Below are positions 6,851 through 13,883 of a stretch of DNA of 64,000 nt, in pieces. The translations under genes were made by a program, and so were the position numbers. Each line of letters begins with the position of its first letter. Positions within the stretch are counted from its first letter, which is position 1. The notes below the pieces were generated by a model. The model saw only the letters and a list, made by a program, of their open reading frames with translations. It did not search any database and was not told the origin of the DNA. The stretch is from JASHPR01 sp963739645 (lineage in GTDB: Bacteria; Actinomycetota; Actinomycetes; Streptosporangiales; Streptosporangiaceae), in NCBI GenBank assembly GCA_963739645.1, contig CAVUBM010000056.1, forward strand, positions 1 to 64,000, given 5' to 3'.

Positions 6851-7417
6851 TTACATCTGATCTATGATTGATACAGGTACGGATCCTTCATTCCATTCGA
6901 CAATCTGAGGACGGAGCCAAGAACTGCATCCTCCCATACGGATTTCCCAAGCTCTACGAGCTTCAGGAAGCGGAGGAAAGATCCAGCCCCAGGCTTTGCC
7001 GTTGCTTCTGTGTTCACAACCCATCTCACTTAGAAAGCGGCCAAACTCAGTATCGGTTACATACTTGGTTCTAGCGTTGTGCTCGATGGCTTCTGCATAC
7101 AGCCGTTTACTCAGAACCCATCTGGGATTGCCTTTCTCTGGTGTTGGGGTTTCACCGGTAGAGAGCTTAGATAACCACCATTGATCAAGGCCGTCCAAGC
7201 TTTGAACTTTCTGATCGAATAAGGCTTGAGTTTGCGGAATATCGTATCTAGGATGCCAGCCATCCAGATCCAATCGAAGAAGATCATAGAGCATTGCTGC
7301 TGCGCCACCATCATCTATCTCTCTAAATAGGGGATCGAAGTACTCACGCTTTTGTAGATAGATTGGATTGACCTCAAAGACTGCGTACCGACGTTCATCC
7401 CAACTCGCTGGAACAAC
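6851..7417 (-). pseudogene. C-terminal part of a phage/plasmid primase-helicase (P4 alpha-like), cut by IS66
   Basis: The surviving 188 codons begin YVVPASWDERRYAVFEVNPI and include PLFREIDDGGAAAMLYDLLR. This resembles the region following the helicase core in P4-type primase/helicase proteins, where the residues RRYxVF and the acidic FxxLxxEIDxGGxAAM block recur. The N-terminal primase and Walker motifs are missing. The frame enters IS66 at 7418, exactly where that element's terminal repeat begins. The missing 5' part is not present on the far side of IS66, so a deletion followed the insertion. Confidence 0.6.
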
Positions 7418-7496
7418 GTAAGCGGTCTTCTGGCGCCCTCTGCAATACCAGGCCGTAATCGGCGATTGTCCGACCTCGATTGAGGAGGTTGGACAT

Positions 7497-7931
7497 ATGT
7501 CGGACACTGAGCTTTTACCTGAGCCTAAGCGGGAGCCCGAGCCGGTTCGCCGGCTGGAGGTGTTTACCGGGGCCGGGCGCCGCCGCCGTTGGACCGCGGA
7601 GCAGAAGGCGCGGATCGTCGCCGAGAGTTATGAGAGCGGCGAGACGGTATGCGCGGTTGCGCGCCGGCACGGGTTGACGCCGCAGCAGTTGTTCGGATGG
7701 CGCCGGCATACGCGGCTGGTGGAACACGGGGACGGCAAGGGCGGCATTGCATTTGCGCCCGTGATCGTGGAAGCAGCTCGGCCGTACGGGAGCGCACCGA
7801 TTGCAGCGGCGCGCCCTGGCAGATCATCGGCGATCGAGATCGTGATCGGCGTTGCGACGGTTCGGATTGCGCCCGGGACCGATGCCGCCACGTTGCAGAC
7901 GGTGCTGCGCGCGGTGATGGCGGCGTCATGA
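7497..7931 (+). CDS. tnpA: IS66-family accessory protein TnpA
   Basis: A 144-residue protein with an N-terminal helix-turn-helix of the transposase_8 type (RRRRWTAEQKARIVAESYES, then CAVARRHGLTPQQLFGWRR). The C-terminal segment (VRIAPGTDAATLQTVLRAV) is typical of IS66 TnpA. A GAGGAGG lies 8 nt before the ATG. The stop overlaps the tnpB start as ATGA. It is probably intact but not functional because tnpC is missing. Confidence 0.85.
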   Translation: MSDTELLPEPKREPEPVRRLEVFTGAGRRRRWTAEQKARIVAESYESGETVCAVARRHGLTPQQLFGWRRHTRLVEHGDGKGGIAFAPVIVEAARPYGSAPIAAARPGRSSAIEIVIGVATVRIAPGTDAATLQTVLRAVMAAS

Positions 7932-8281
7932 TTACGGTTCCGGCCGGCATACGCGTGCTGGTGGCCACCAAACCAGTCGATTTTAGAAAGGGCGGCGATG
8001 GGCTTGCGGCGCTGGTGCGCGAGGCGCTCAGCGAGGATCCGTTCTCGGGGACGATCTTCGTTTTCCGGTCCAAACGAGCCGACCGCGTAAAGATTTTGGC
8101 GTGGGATGGGTCTGGCCTGGTGCTGTTCTGGAAACGGCTGGAGCACGGGGCATTCCGCTGGCCGCCAATCAGCGATGGCATCATGCGATTGACTGCGTCG
8201 CAGCTCGCTGCGCTTGTTGATGGGATGGATTGGTCGCGGCTCCATGCGCGCGACGTTGCACGGCCGACCGCAACGTCGTGA
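7928..8281 (+). CDS. tnpB: IS66-family accessory protein TnpB
   Basis: A 117-residue protein of the IS66 Orf2 family. Conserved segments are IRVLVATKPVDFRKGGDGLA, TIFVFRSKRADRVKILAWDG, GLVLFWKRLEHGAFRWP and the end TASQLAALVDGMDW. Length and start are as expected for the family, and translation is coupled to tnpA through ATGA at 7928-7931. It lies at the right border of the surviving part of the element. Confidence 0.88.
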   Translation: MITVPAGIRVLVATKPVDFRKGGDGLAALVREALSEDPFSGTIFVFRSKRADRVKILAWDGSGLVLFWKRLEHGAFRWPPISDGIMRLTASQLAALVDGMDWSRLHARDVARPTATS

Positions 8282-8396
8282 GCACTGCGACTTTTTGAAT
8301 CACCTGCGCACGACGCTGGTCACAACGGCACGCGAATCAGATTTAGTGTCGCGTGTGAGCGAGATCGCACCTCGGCTTCCTACCGACATCGAAGCA

Positions 8397-8594
8397 CTAC
8401 AGGCGCTGGGCTTGCTTCTGTTCATCTTCAGTGAGGAGGTCACGGCCAGCGATTTGCCCTTCCAGGATCTTCTCTTCAATAATCGTATCGACTGCTGGCT
8501 TCCTCTCCCTCCCTTGTTCCTGTTGGAGCTCGTTGAGCTCAAGGGGACGGACAAATCCAAGCTGGGGCATTCCTCCAAACTGATACACGGCCAT
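8397..8594 (-). CDS. Hypothetical small island protein
   Basis: A 65-residue, acidic protein (MAVYQFGGMPQLGFVRPLEL, then a charged helix EEKILEGQIAGRDLLTEDEQ). GGAGAA lies about 8 nt upstream of the ATG. It follows the zinc-finger gene in the same direction with an 80-bp gap and is part of the minus-strand island cassette. No family is recognised. The region 8282-8396 between its stop and IS66 carries nothing identifiable and marks the deletion scar. Confidence 0.5.
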   Translation of the reverse strand: MAVYQFGGMPQLGFVRPLELNELQQEQGRERKPAVDTIIEEKILEGQIAGRDLLTEDEQKQAQRL

Positions 8595-8674
8595 TACACT
8601 GTTCTCCGTTGCGGTTGCTTGCCCATTACTGTGCCCTCATAGGTTGAACGATAGTCACGAAAAAACACCGACGG

Positions 8675-8878
8675 TCAGGCTGCATCCTCGCTCCGTTCCG
8701 CCCCTATCCACATCGTTGTTGTTGATCGCTGTTGGCGCTGCATCTCACGCCAATGCGCCAATGCTTGTCTCTTTTCCCATTGATAGAACTCATCATGGCA
8801 AGCTGTACAGCAGAACCGTTGGGCTTCTCTAACCGGATGAAACCCGCTGCCGCAATGATCACAGGCTCGTTCATTCAT
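8675..8878 (-). CDS. Small zinc-finger protein
   Basis: A 67-residue protein with a four-cysteine zinc knuckle at residues 6-28: CDHCGSGF, then CCTACHDEFY (CxxC-x13-CxxxC type). It is followed by a basic, Gln/Arg-rich helix. An AAGGAG lies about 10 nt before the ATG. Proteins of this size and motif are frequent in proteobacterial prophages and islands, usually beside the replication or regulator genes, which fits its place here. A DNA- or RNA-binding role is inference. Confidence 0.6.
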   Translation of the reverse strand: MNERACDHCGSGFHPVREAQRFCCTACHDEFYQWEKRQALAHWREMQRQQRSTTTMWIGAERSEDAA

Positions 8879-9130
8879 GTGCTACAGTTCTCCTTGCTGT
8901 GTTTCTCATAAAGTCTCATAACCTCATTGCCTCATAGGCTCATATCGACCCTGACCCAGATATTCTACCAAAATGCAAGGGAGAAGTCAATATTTATTTA
9001 CTCAGATGCACGATGAAATAAACAGCTTCCTCGTGTGGAATGCCCAAATATCAACGGATCAAACAAACATCCCCACAAAGAAGAAGGGGACCATCCCCGG
9101 AGAGATGATCCCCACCAGCAGAGTTTACGG
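8879..9130. other. Intergenic gap within the island cassette
   Basis: About 250 bp, AT-rich (for example around 8985-9065), with no supported gene. It includes the hairpin-like GGGGACCATCCCC (9087-9099), which could end transcription from the DUF3102 gene. Confidence 0.35.
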
Positions 9131-9625
9131 TTACGCCGCTTGCTTTACAGAAGGCGCCGCTATCGCAGCTTGTAGTTCTGAGATGGTCCGTTGTGCAGCT
9201 TCCTCCACATCCTCAGGCAGCAACTCTTTAAGTTTCTTTATCAGAGTTGCGGCCACTCGATCATATTTAGCACCGGGTCCAGCATCTTCTTTCTGACGTT
9301 CCGGCCCAAGCGATTTGAGTGCTTGGACTAAGGTCATATTTGCCATCGTGGCGAGTTTGCTCTGAAGCAGATGTTGACCGGCAGCGAGTTGCATGTAGCG
9401 GTGAGCGGTCCTACCAGACAGTTGGCAATGGTCTTTGAGCCAAGGGAGCCATTGACCGTGAGGCAACTTAGATTTTGCTTCACGGAGGGCGGACCCAGCT
9501 TGGATAGCTTTCTGGACGACATCCTTGCCAGCCGCAACGACGCCGCTATGAGCCACCTTGATCCGTTGAGCTAAGGCACTCAAATCGTCGCCGCCGGTAG
9601 GTTTTAGTTGTAGTGGTTCAGTCAT
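9131..9625 (-). CDS. DUF3102 domain-containing protein
   Basis: A 164-residue protein of the DUF3102 type, found in phages and mobile islands. Diagnostic segments are LAQRIKVAHSGVVAAGKDVV, IQAGSALREAKSKLPHGQWL and CQLSGRTAHRYMQLA, the last being an HTH-like element. The C-terminus is variable and helical (LKELLPEDVEEAAQRTISEL). I start it at the ATG of 9625 because GAGG lies 6 nt upstream; an ATG at 9649 has no such site. The upstream region holds an inverted repeat shared with the next gene (9638-9679). Confidence 0.7.
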   Translation of the reverse strand: MTEPLQLKPTGGDDLSALAQRIKVAHSGVVAAGKDVVQKAIQAGSALREAKSKLPHGQWLPWLKDHCQLSGRTAHRYMQLAAGQHLLQSKLATMANMTLVQALKSLGPERQKEDAGPGAKYDRVAATLIKKLKELLPEDVEEAAQRTISELQAAIAAPSVKQAA

Positions 9626-9637
9626 CTTCGTCCTCAC

Positions 9638-9679
9638 TTGCGCTGCCAAAGGGGAAACCAGAGACGACGCTCAGCGCAA
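9638..9679. repeat. TTGCGC/GCGCAA inverted repeat upstream of the DUF3102 gene
   Basis: TTGCGC at 9638-9643 and GCGCAA at 9674-9679 frame a 30-bp interval. The right arm sits in GACGCTCAGCGCAAA, nearly identical to the right arm of the element at 10008-10047. A shared operator is suggested. Confidence 0.4.
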
Positions 9680-9711
9680 AGCAATCGTCTCTAGTCTCGA
9701 TCCTCAGTCGA

Positions 9712-9993
9712 TTAGTGCTTGCCGTTCTTACGTCTGAGGGCAGCTACTATTTGATCTCCGTTTGTATTGCCCTTAGCGACCTGCTCACGGATACGTCTGC
9801 CCAATTCCACGGCCTTATGGTGATGCTTACGGACGGCATCAGGATCGTAGCCAAGATAGAGGGCGATGTGGTCGGGGACGCCACCGGCCAGAAAGTTACG
9901 TAACAATCCGCCGGTCATTCTGGTCTTGAGTTTCTTTGGTATTGTTAGTAGGTCAGTGAGGGTTTTAGGAAGCTCATTCTCAGTTGTAGACAT
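9712..9993 (-). CDS. Hypothetical island protein with helix-turn-helix character
   Basis: A 93-residue basic protein (LLRNFLAGGVPDHIALYLGY, then DPDAVRKHHHKAVELGRRIR). The segment GGVPDHIALYLGYDPDAVRKHH resembles the recognition region of small phage DNA-binding proteins, but no family can be named. I start it at the ATG of 9993, which has GGAGAG 7 nt upstream. It belongs to the minus-strand cassette between the AlpA-like gene and the DUF3102 gene. Confidence 0.55.
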   Translation of the reverse strand: MSTTENELPKTLTDLLTIPKKLKTRMTGGLLRNFLAGGVPDHIALYLGYDPDAVRKHHHKAVELGRRIREQVAKGNTNGDQIVAALRRKNGKH

Positions 9994-10007
9994 AGCTTTG
10001 CTCTCCT

Positions 10008-10047
10008 TTGCGCCAGTCTGAAGAAAGGAGAGCGACGCCCAGCGCAA
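10008..10047. repeat. TTGCGC/GCGCAA inverted repeat upstream of the 9712-9993 gene
   Basis: TTGCGC at 10008-10013 and GCGCAA at 10042-10047, 28 bp apart, with GACGCCCAGCGCAAA as in the copy at 9638-9679. It lies just upstream of the start at 9993. Confidence 0.4.
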
Positions 10048-10184
10048 ACGCTGCCCTCCAAAGATCGACGATTTCAAACAGCCCAGCCCCACAAATCTAC
10101 CGAATGCCCTTGTGGAACCGCCATTCCAGCGTACTGCTGCCCGCAGCGGCCGCTACCAATCAGCGGTTGCTACAACCACCACCA

Positions 10185-10412
10185 TCATGAAGCAGACGAG
10201 GGTTCACAGGCCTGCCCTGCTCCGGTCACATGCCTTCGCTCCCCAATCATCGACTGGAGCGCAGCCTCACACTCGCTCCGTAGCCAGCGGGAGGATCCAC
10301 CAACTTTGATTGGAGATGGGAGAAGGCCTCGCTTGATCTGACGATAGAGAGTGGATGCGTTTATCTTGCCGAAGAACTCACATGCTTCCCTTCGGTCCAT
10401 TAGCGAGTGCAT
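10185..10412 (-). CDS. AlpA/MerR-like DNA-binding protein (excisionase-like)
   Basis: A 75-residue protein consisting of a winged helix-turn-helix: MDRREACEFFGKINASTLYR, then QIKRGLLPSPIKVGGSSRWL and RSECEAALQSMI. The pattern 'xxR-x-L-P-x-P-x-K-x-G-x-x-x-R-W' is typical of AlpA-family regulators and excisionases that control integrase expression in islands and satellites. GGAGGAG lies 7 nt before the ATG. It is the first gene of the minus-strand cassette, a usual place for such a regulator. Confidence 0.75.
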   Translation of the reverse strand: MHSLMDRREACEFFGKINASTLYRQIKRGLLPSPIKVGGSSRWLRSECEAALQSMIGERRHVTGAGQACEPSSAS

Positions 10413-10454
10413 GGCACAACTCCTCCCGCCCGATGATTGGGGGATGTAGGGTTG

Positions 10455-10628
10455 ATGAGGGTGAAAGCTTGTGCCTTTGGGGAGGACGGGGCTTCTTCGC
10501 CTGCGGCCAAGGACCTCTACGGTCAGCCGCTAATCCATGTGCCCAAGCACCTGTGCTATCCCGGAATTATGGAAGGAGATTGTGGCGGAATGATGGCCGT
10601 GATCGAAAATTCTGTAAATAAATCATAA
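10455..10628 (+). CDS. Possible small protein divergent from the AlpA-like gene
   Basis: A 57-residue frame (MRVKACAFGEDGASSPAAKD, then PKHLCYPGIMEGDCGGMMAV) with reasonable composition, reading away from the AlpA-like gene. Start ATG at 10455; the ribosome-binding site is unclear. No family recognised. Confidence 0.35.
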   Translation: MRVKACAFGEDGASSPAAKDLYGQPLIHVPKHLCYPGIMEGDCGGMMAVIENSVNKS

Positions 10629-10745
10629 GCTTACGGACGGATAGCCTTACCGGCCCATAGTCTATGAAGGGATAGTCTATCCCCTGTAAGACTAGGGGAG
10701 CCCCGACACTCCCCTACCCCACCTTAGCCTTACGGACGGCTATCC
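10629..10745. repeat. Direct repeats at the island/porin boundary
   Basis: CTTACGGACGG occurs at 10630-10640 and 10729-10739, 99 bp apart. Between them lie the palindrome GGATAGTCTATCC (10670-10682) and a stem TAGGGGAG/CTCCCCTA. The second repeat supplies the stop that ends the truncated porin gene, so this may be an attachment or recombination site. Confidence 0.45.
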
Positions 10746-11108
10746 CACTTCGCCTTCGATCCCGAGCACAAGCGGCGAACCGACCGGCTGCCAGTTGCAG
10801 CCCACAGTACCGCCACCGAGGAAGCTGCTATCGACGCTCACATTCCAGGAATGTTGGCCTTCGCGCCTCGGCGCCGTGATACCGCCGGAATAGGCCCCAA
10901 ACAGCGCGTTGCCCAAATCGGTGACGCTCGGGTCGCTTTCCTTCCATGCGCCCCCGACATAACCGCCAAGGTAGCACCCCGTCCAGCTGGAGACCGGGAC
11001 ATAGGCGCGAGGCCGCACGGGCACCCGCTGGTCGGCTGCACTGGCTATCCCCGTCAGAGCAACTGTCAAAAGCGCGACGCTGCCCAGCTTTGCCGCCCGC
11101 ATGGCCAT
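10740..11108 (-). pseudogene. N-terminal part of an outer-membrane beta-barrel protein (Omp31/Omp25-like)
   Basis: A 122-residue fragment with a signal peptide (MAMRAAKLGSVALLTVALTG, then IASAA cleavage) and the first strands of a barrel (SSWTGCYLGGYVGGAW, then VGCNWQPVGSPLVLGIEGEV). Family members are normally 220-280 residues. The frame ends abruptly at the junction with the repeat at 10729-10739. GAGGGAAG lies 7 nt before the ATG at 11108. It appears to have been interrupted at the end of the island. Confidence 0.7.
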
Positions 11109-11376
11109 GGAGAATCTTCCCTCTCGGAATAAGGCGAGAGATAACTAGATGGGAAAGCCATCGAAGTGGTGGCAAAAAGGCCACAAGCCAGCACTTTCGC
11201 GGACGCCTACAAGGGCGGCCGGCTGAAGATCATCGGCGCGAACGCACAACGCCCGCCGCACTTCATCATCGTGCAGCCCGAGATCAAGTATTCTGGGTCG
11301 GGTTCTGCGCAAAAGCTGATGCCCTGCATGTCGCGGACGAATGGCCAATCCAACAGCGTACTGCGATTGGATTTGC
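11109..11376. other. Region between the porin fragment and the ABM protein
   Basis: A plus-strand frame across about 11166-11300 is fairly protein-like (QASTFADAYKGGRLKIIGAN, then PPHFIIVQPEIKY) but has no clear start and ends in the next gene's antisense. It may be a remnant; I assign no function. Confidence 0.3.
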
Positions 11377-11648
11377 TCAATTCACCAGATCATACAGTTT
11401 GACCACGGCGCTGGCGCCCTTCACGCCGCGCGTGTGGCTGACGATCTGCTTGTGCGCCGGGCTCCCCATGTAGCGCTCGATGTCTGCCTCGGTTTCCCAT
11501 TCCGAATAGGAGATGAACTCACCGCGGTCGCGCGCCCGCAGCAGTTTCTCGGAGATGCAGCCCTTCTGCGCAATCATCAAGGTGGCGCATTCGGTTTTCC
11601 AGATGCGCTCCGCGGTCTCGGTCTCCGACGGATCAATCTTGATGTTCC
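11377..11648 (-). CDS. ABM-domain (antibiotic biosynthesis monooxygenase-like) protein, 5' end missing
   Basis: About 90 codons remain: IDPSETETAERIWKTECATL, RARDRGEFISYSEWETEADI and ERYMGSPAHKQIVSH. The W-E-(T/S)-x-A-D...Y..S..H arrangement is typical of the dimeric alpha+beta barrel ABM fold used by small monooxygenases and heme-degrading enzymes. The N-terminal strand is absent because the sequence switches to actinobacterial DNA at about 11650. The alphaproteobacterial side therefore ends inside this gene. Confidence 0.6.
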
Positions 11649-11660
11649 CTGCATGCACCC
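11640..11660. other. Chimeric junction between alphaproteobacterial and actinobacterial DNA
   Basis: Left of about 11648 the minus strand encodes an ABM protein; right of 11653 the plus strand encodes the middle of prolyl-tRNA synthetase. GC content and codon use change sharply here. Both genes are cut mid-domain, as expected for a misjoined contig. Confidence 0.8.
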
Positions 11661-13149
11661 GGCCCAGCTCTGGGAGAAGACCGGTCGGCTTGAGGTCATG
11701 GGCGAAGAGATTTTCCGGCTCAGGGACCGCAAGGGAGCCGAGCTCGTCCTCGGCATGACCCATGAGGAGGTCTTCACCACCCTGGCGCTCGAGCTGAACT
11801 CTTACCGCGAGCTGCCGCAGTCCTGGTATCAGATCCAGACCAAGTTCCGCGACGAGCCCCGGCCGAAGAGCGGCCTGCTGCGGGTGCGAGAGTTCACGAT
11901 GAAGGACTCCTACAGCTTCGATGCCGACGAGGCCGGGCTTGACGTCTCGTTCCAGGCCCACCGGGGCGCGTACGAGCGGATCTTCGCCCGGCTCGGCATC
12001 CCGGCGATCCCGGTGGAAGCGTCGAGCGGGAACATGGGCGGCAGCGACTCGGTCGAGTTCATGTGCCCGGCGGACGCGGGCGAGGACCTGGTCGCTCGCT
12101 GCGGCGACGGGGACTGCGGTTACGCCGCCAACCTGGAGAAGGCGACCTCGGCGCTGCCCCCGATCGAGGACGAGCCGGGCCCGGCCGCGCCGGAGCAACT
12201 GCCGACCCCGGGCGTCCGCACGATCGAGGACCTGGTAATCAAGTACGGGAAGCTCGCCGACCGGCAGATCAAGACGCTGGTCTACGTGATCGGCGGCCAG
12301 CCCACGCTGGTGCTGCTGCGCGGTGATCACCCGCTGGCGGAGCAGAAGCTGGCGGACACTATCGAAGCGGGGGACTTCCGGCCGGCCCAGCCCGACGAGA
12401 TCCGCGAGGCGCTCGGCGCCTCGCCGGGCAGCCTGGGTGCGGTGGGGGTCACCGGCCTGCCGATCATCGCCGACCTGGCGCTGCGGGGCCGAAAGAACAT
12501 GACCACCGGGGCGAACATCGACGACATGCACCTGACCGGCGTGGACGTGGAACGCGACATCCAGGTGGGCCGCTGGGCGGACCTGCGCGAGGTGCGCGCG
12601 GGTGAGCCGTGCCCTCGGTGCGGCGCTCCGCTGGAGATCCTCCGGGCCATCGAGGTCGGGCACATCTTCAAGCTCGGCGGGAAGTACACCACCGTGCTGG
12701 GGGTGTCCGTGCTCGGCCAGGACGGGCAGAGCATCATCCCGCTCATGGGCTGCTACGGCATCGGCGTGGAGCGGGCGATGGCGGCCATCGCCGAGGTACA
12801 CCACGATGACGCCGGGCTGAGGTGGCCGGTGCAGGTAGCGCCGGCCGAGGTGACCGTGGTGCTGCTGTCACCCAAGGATGAGCAGACGCGGGCCACGGCC
12901 GAGTCCCTGTACGACCAGCTCCTGGCCGCGGGCGTGGACACGCTGATCGACGACAGGGATGAGCGGCCCGGCGTGAAGTACCGGGATGCCGAGCTGACCG
13001 GGATTCCGTGGCGGGTCAGCGTGGGCAGCCGCGACCTGGCCGACGGCGTGGTCGAAATCACCAGCCGGAAGACCGGTGAGAAGGAACGGGTGCCGGTGGA
13101 GCAGGCCGTCAAGCACCTGCAGCAGGTCCTGTCCGCACGGGGAGACTAG
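11653..13149 (+). CDS. proS: Prolyl-tRNA synthetase, 5' end missing
   Basis: Charges tRNA-Pro with proline. The frame enters at HPAQLWEKTGR and carries class II motif 2 (KFRDEPRPKSGLLRVREFTM), the bacterial-type editing insertion (YVIGGQPTLVLLRGDHPLAE to LTGVDVERDIQVGRWADLRE), motif 3 (GCYGIGVERAMAAI) and the anticodon-binding domain (LIDDRDERPGVKYRDAELTG). About 498 codons remain of the usual 570-590; the N-terminus with motif 1 is lost at the contig junction. The ATG at 11653 is an internal methionine, not the real start. As a single-copy housekeeping gene it is a good marker for the actinobacterial genome. Confidence 0.93.
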   Translation: MHPAQLWEKTGRLEVMGEEIFRLRDRKGAELVLGMTHEEVFTTLALELNSYRELPQSWYQIQTKFRDEPRPKSGLLRVREFTMKDSYSFDADEAGLDVSFQAHRGAYERIFARLGIPAIPVEASSGNMGGSDSVEFMCPADAGEDLVARCGDGDCGYAANLEKATSALPPIEDEPGPAAPEQLPTPGVRTIEDLVIKYGKLADRQIKTLVYVIGGQPTLVLLRGDHPLAEQKLADTIEAGDFRPAQPDEIREALGASPGSLGAVGVTGLPIIADLALRGRKNMTTGANIDDMHLTGVDVERDIQVGRWADLREVRAGEPCPRCGAPLEILRAIEVGHIFKLGGKYTTVLGVSVLGQDGQSIIPLMGCYGIGVERAMAAIAEVHHDDAGLRWPVQVAPAEVTVVLLSPKDEQTRATAESLYDQLLAAGVDTLIDDRDERPGVKYRDAELTGIPWRVSVGSRDLADGVVEITSRKTGEKERVPVEQAVKHLQQVLSARGD

Positions 13150-13171
13150 GGTATGCGGAGTGAGGAACGCG

Positions 13172-13199
13172 CTCGCGCACGGTGACTCGCGCACGGTGA
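13172..13199. repeat. 14-bp tandem duplication after proS
   Basis: CTCGCGCACGGTGA occurs twice in direct contact (13172-13185 and 13186-13199) shortly after the proS stop. No function is evident. Confidence 0.6.
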
Positions 13200-13254
13200 A
13201 CGGCCGAGACTCCGCATGCGCTGCGATGGCTGCGTCGGCGGTGCTAACCGCGGG

Positions 13255-13437
13255 CTAGCAGCGCTGCGCGACGGCGTCCCGCCGGCGTAGGCGCAGCCGT
13301 CGTGCCTTGGCCGGCGCGGCTGGCCGCGGCGTGACGAGCCGGCGTTCGGCGCCGGGACCGAGCAACAGGACGGACGCTTCCACGACCCGCTCATTGTGGC
13401 TCGCCAGTGCGCTCCAGTCCTGGCCTTCGCTGGACAT
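13255..13437 (-). CDS. Small basic hypothetical protein
   Basis: A 60-residue protein, MSSEGQDWSALASHNERVVE followed by an Arg-rich C-terminus (KARRLRLRRRDAVAQRC). The start at 13437 has GGGAGGGG 5 nt upstream, a strong ribosome-binding site. It is convergent with proS. No family recognised; the basic tail would suit nucleic-acid binding, but this is only compositional. Confidence 0.45.
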   Translation of the reverse strand: MSSEGQDWSALASHNERVVEASVLLLGPGAERRLVTPRPAAPAKARRLRLRRRDAVAQRC

Positions 13438-13883
13438 TCGGTTCCCCTCCCGCATGTCTCCTGTCACGTGACGGCGCACCCCGAGCGTCGCCCCGTCCAC
13501 ATATAAGACACGCGTAGGGGGCCGGTTAGGACATGCTCTGGCGGTAACGAATCCATAACTTCTCGGGCGAGGGGCCCGGACCGCGGCTACAGGGCGGCTG
13601 GGGACAGGTCGGGACCGGGGTTACGGTCGGGCCAGACCGAGGGTTACGGCAGTTCAGACCGGGAGTCAGGAAGGTCGGGTCGAGGGCCGCGGGCAGGCCA
13701 GCGCAGGGGTGGCAGGCAGGCCAGACAGGGCTGCCGGCACGCCGGGCCGGGTTTACGGACACGCCAGTCTGAGCTGCCGGTCGGCTAGCCGCGTTACTGG
13801 TCAGCTGACCGGACGGCGGGTCGGTAACCGGCCGTCAGCAGCCCGACCGCGTTACCGGGCTGGCCAGCTGAACCGCAGGCTCG
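13438..13883. other. Intergenic region with degenerate GGTTACGG repeats
   Basis: No gene is supported. The stretch 13600-13870 is built of short imperfect repeats around GTTACGG/GTTACC, CCAGAC and GGCAGGCCAG. It separates two minus-strand units and may contain the promoter of the small gene at 13437. Confidence 0.4.

Larger units (their letters stand above)
7418..8281 (+). mobile_element. IS66-family element, left half only
   Basis: The left terminus GTAAGCGG at 7418 matches the conserved GTAAGCG start of IS66-family inverted repeats. It is followed by tnpA and tnpB with the usual ATGA overlap. The third gene, tnpC (the DDE transposase), and the right end are absent: after 8281 the sequence is no longer IS66-like. 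The element cannot move by itself. Confidence 0.75.

Noticed and set aside
11166..11402. Plus-strand frame with a KIIGAN and FIIVQPEIKY segment
   Set aside because: Protein-like in part, but without start signals and running into the antisense of the ABM gene; noted only as a possible remnant.
11377..12804. Minus-strand 475-residue frame joining the ABM protein to antisense proS
   Set aside because: Only the first part (11377 to about 11648) is real; the remainder is the high-GC antisense of proS.
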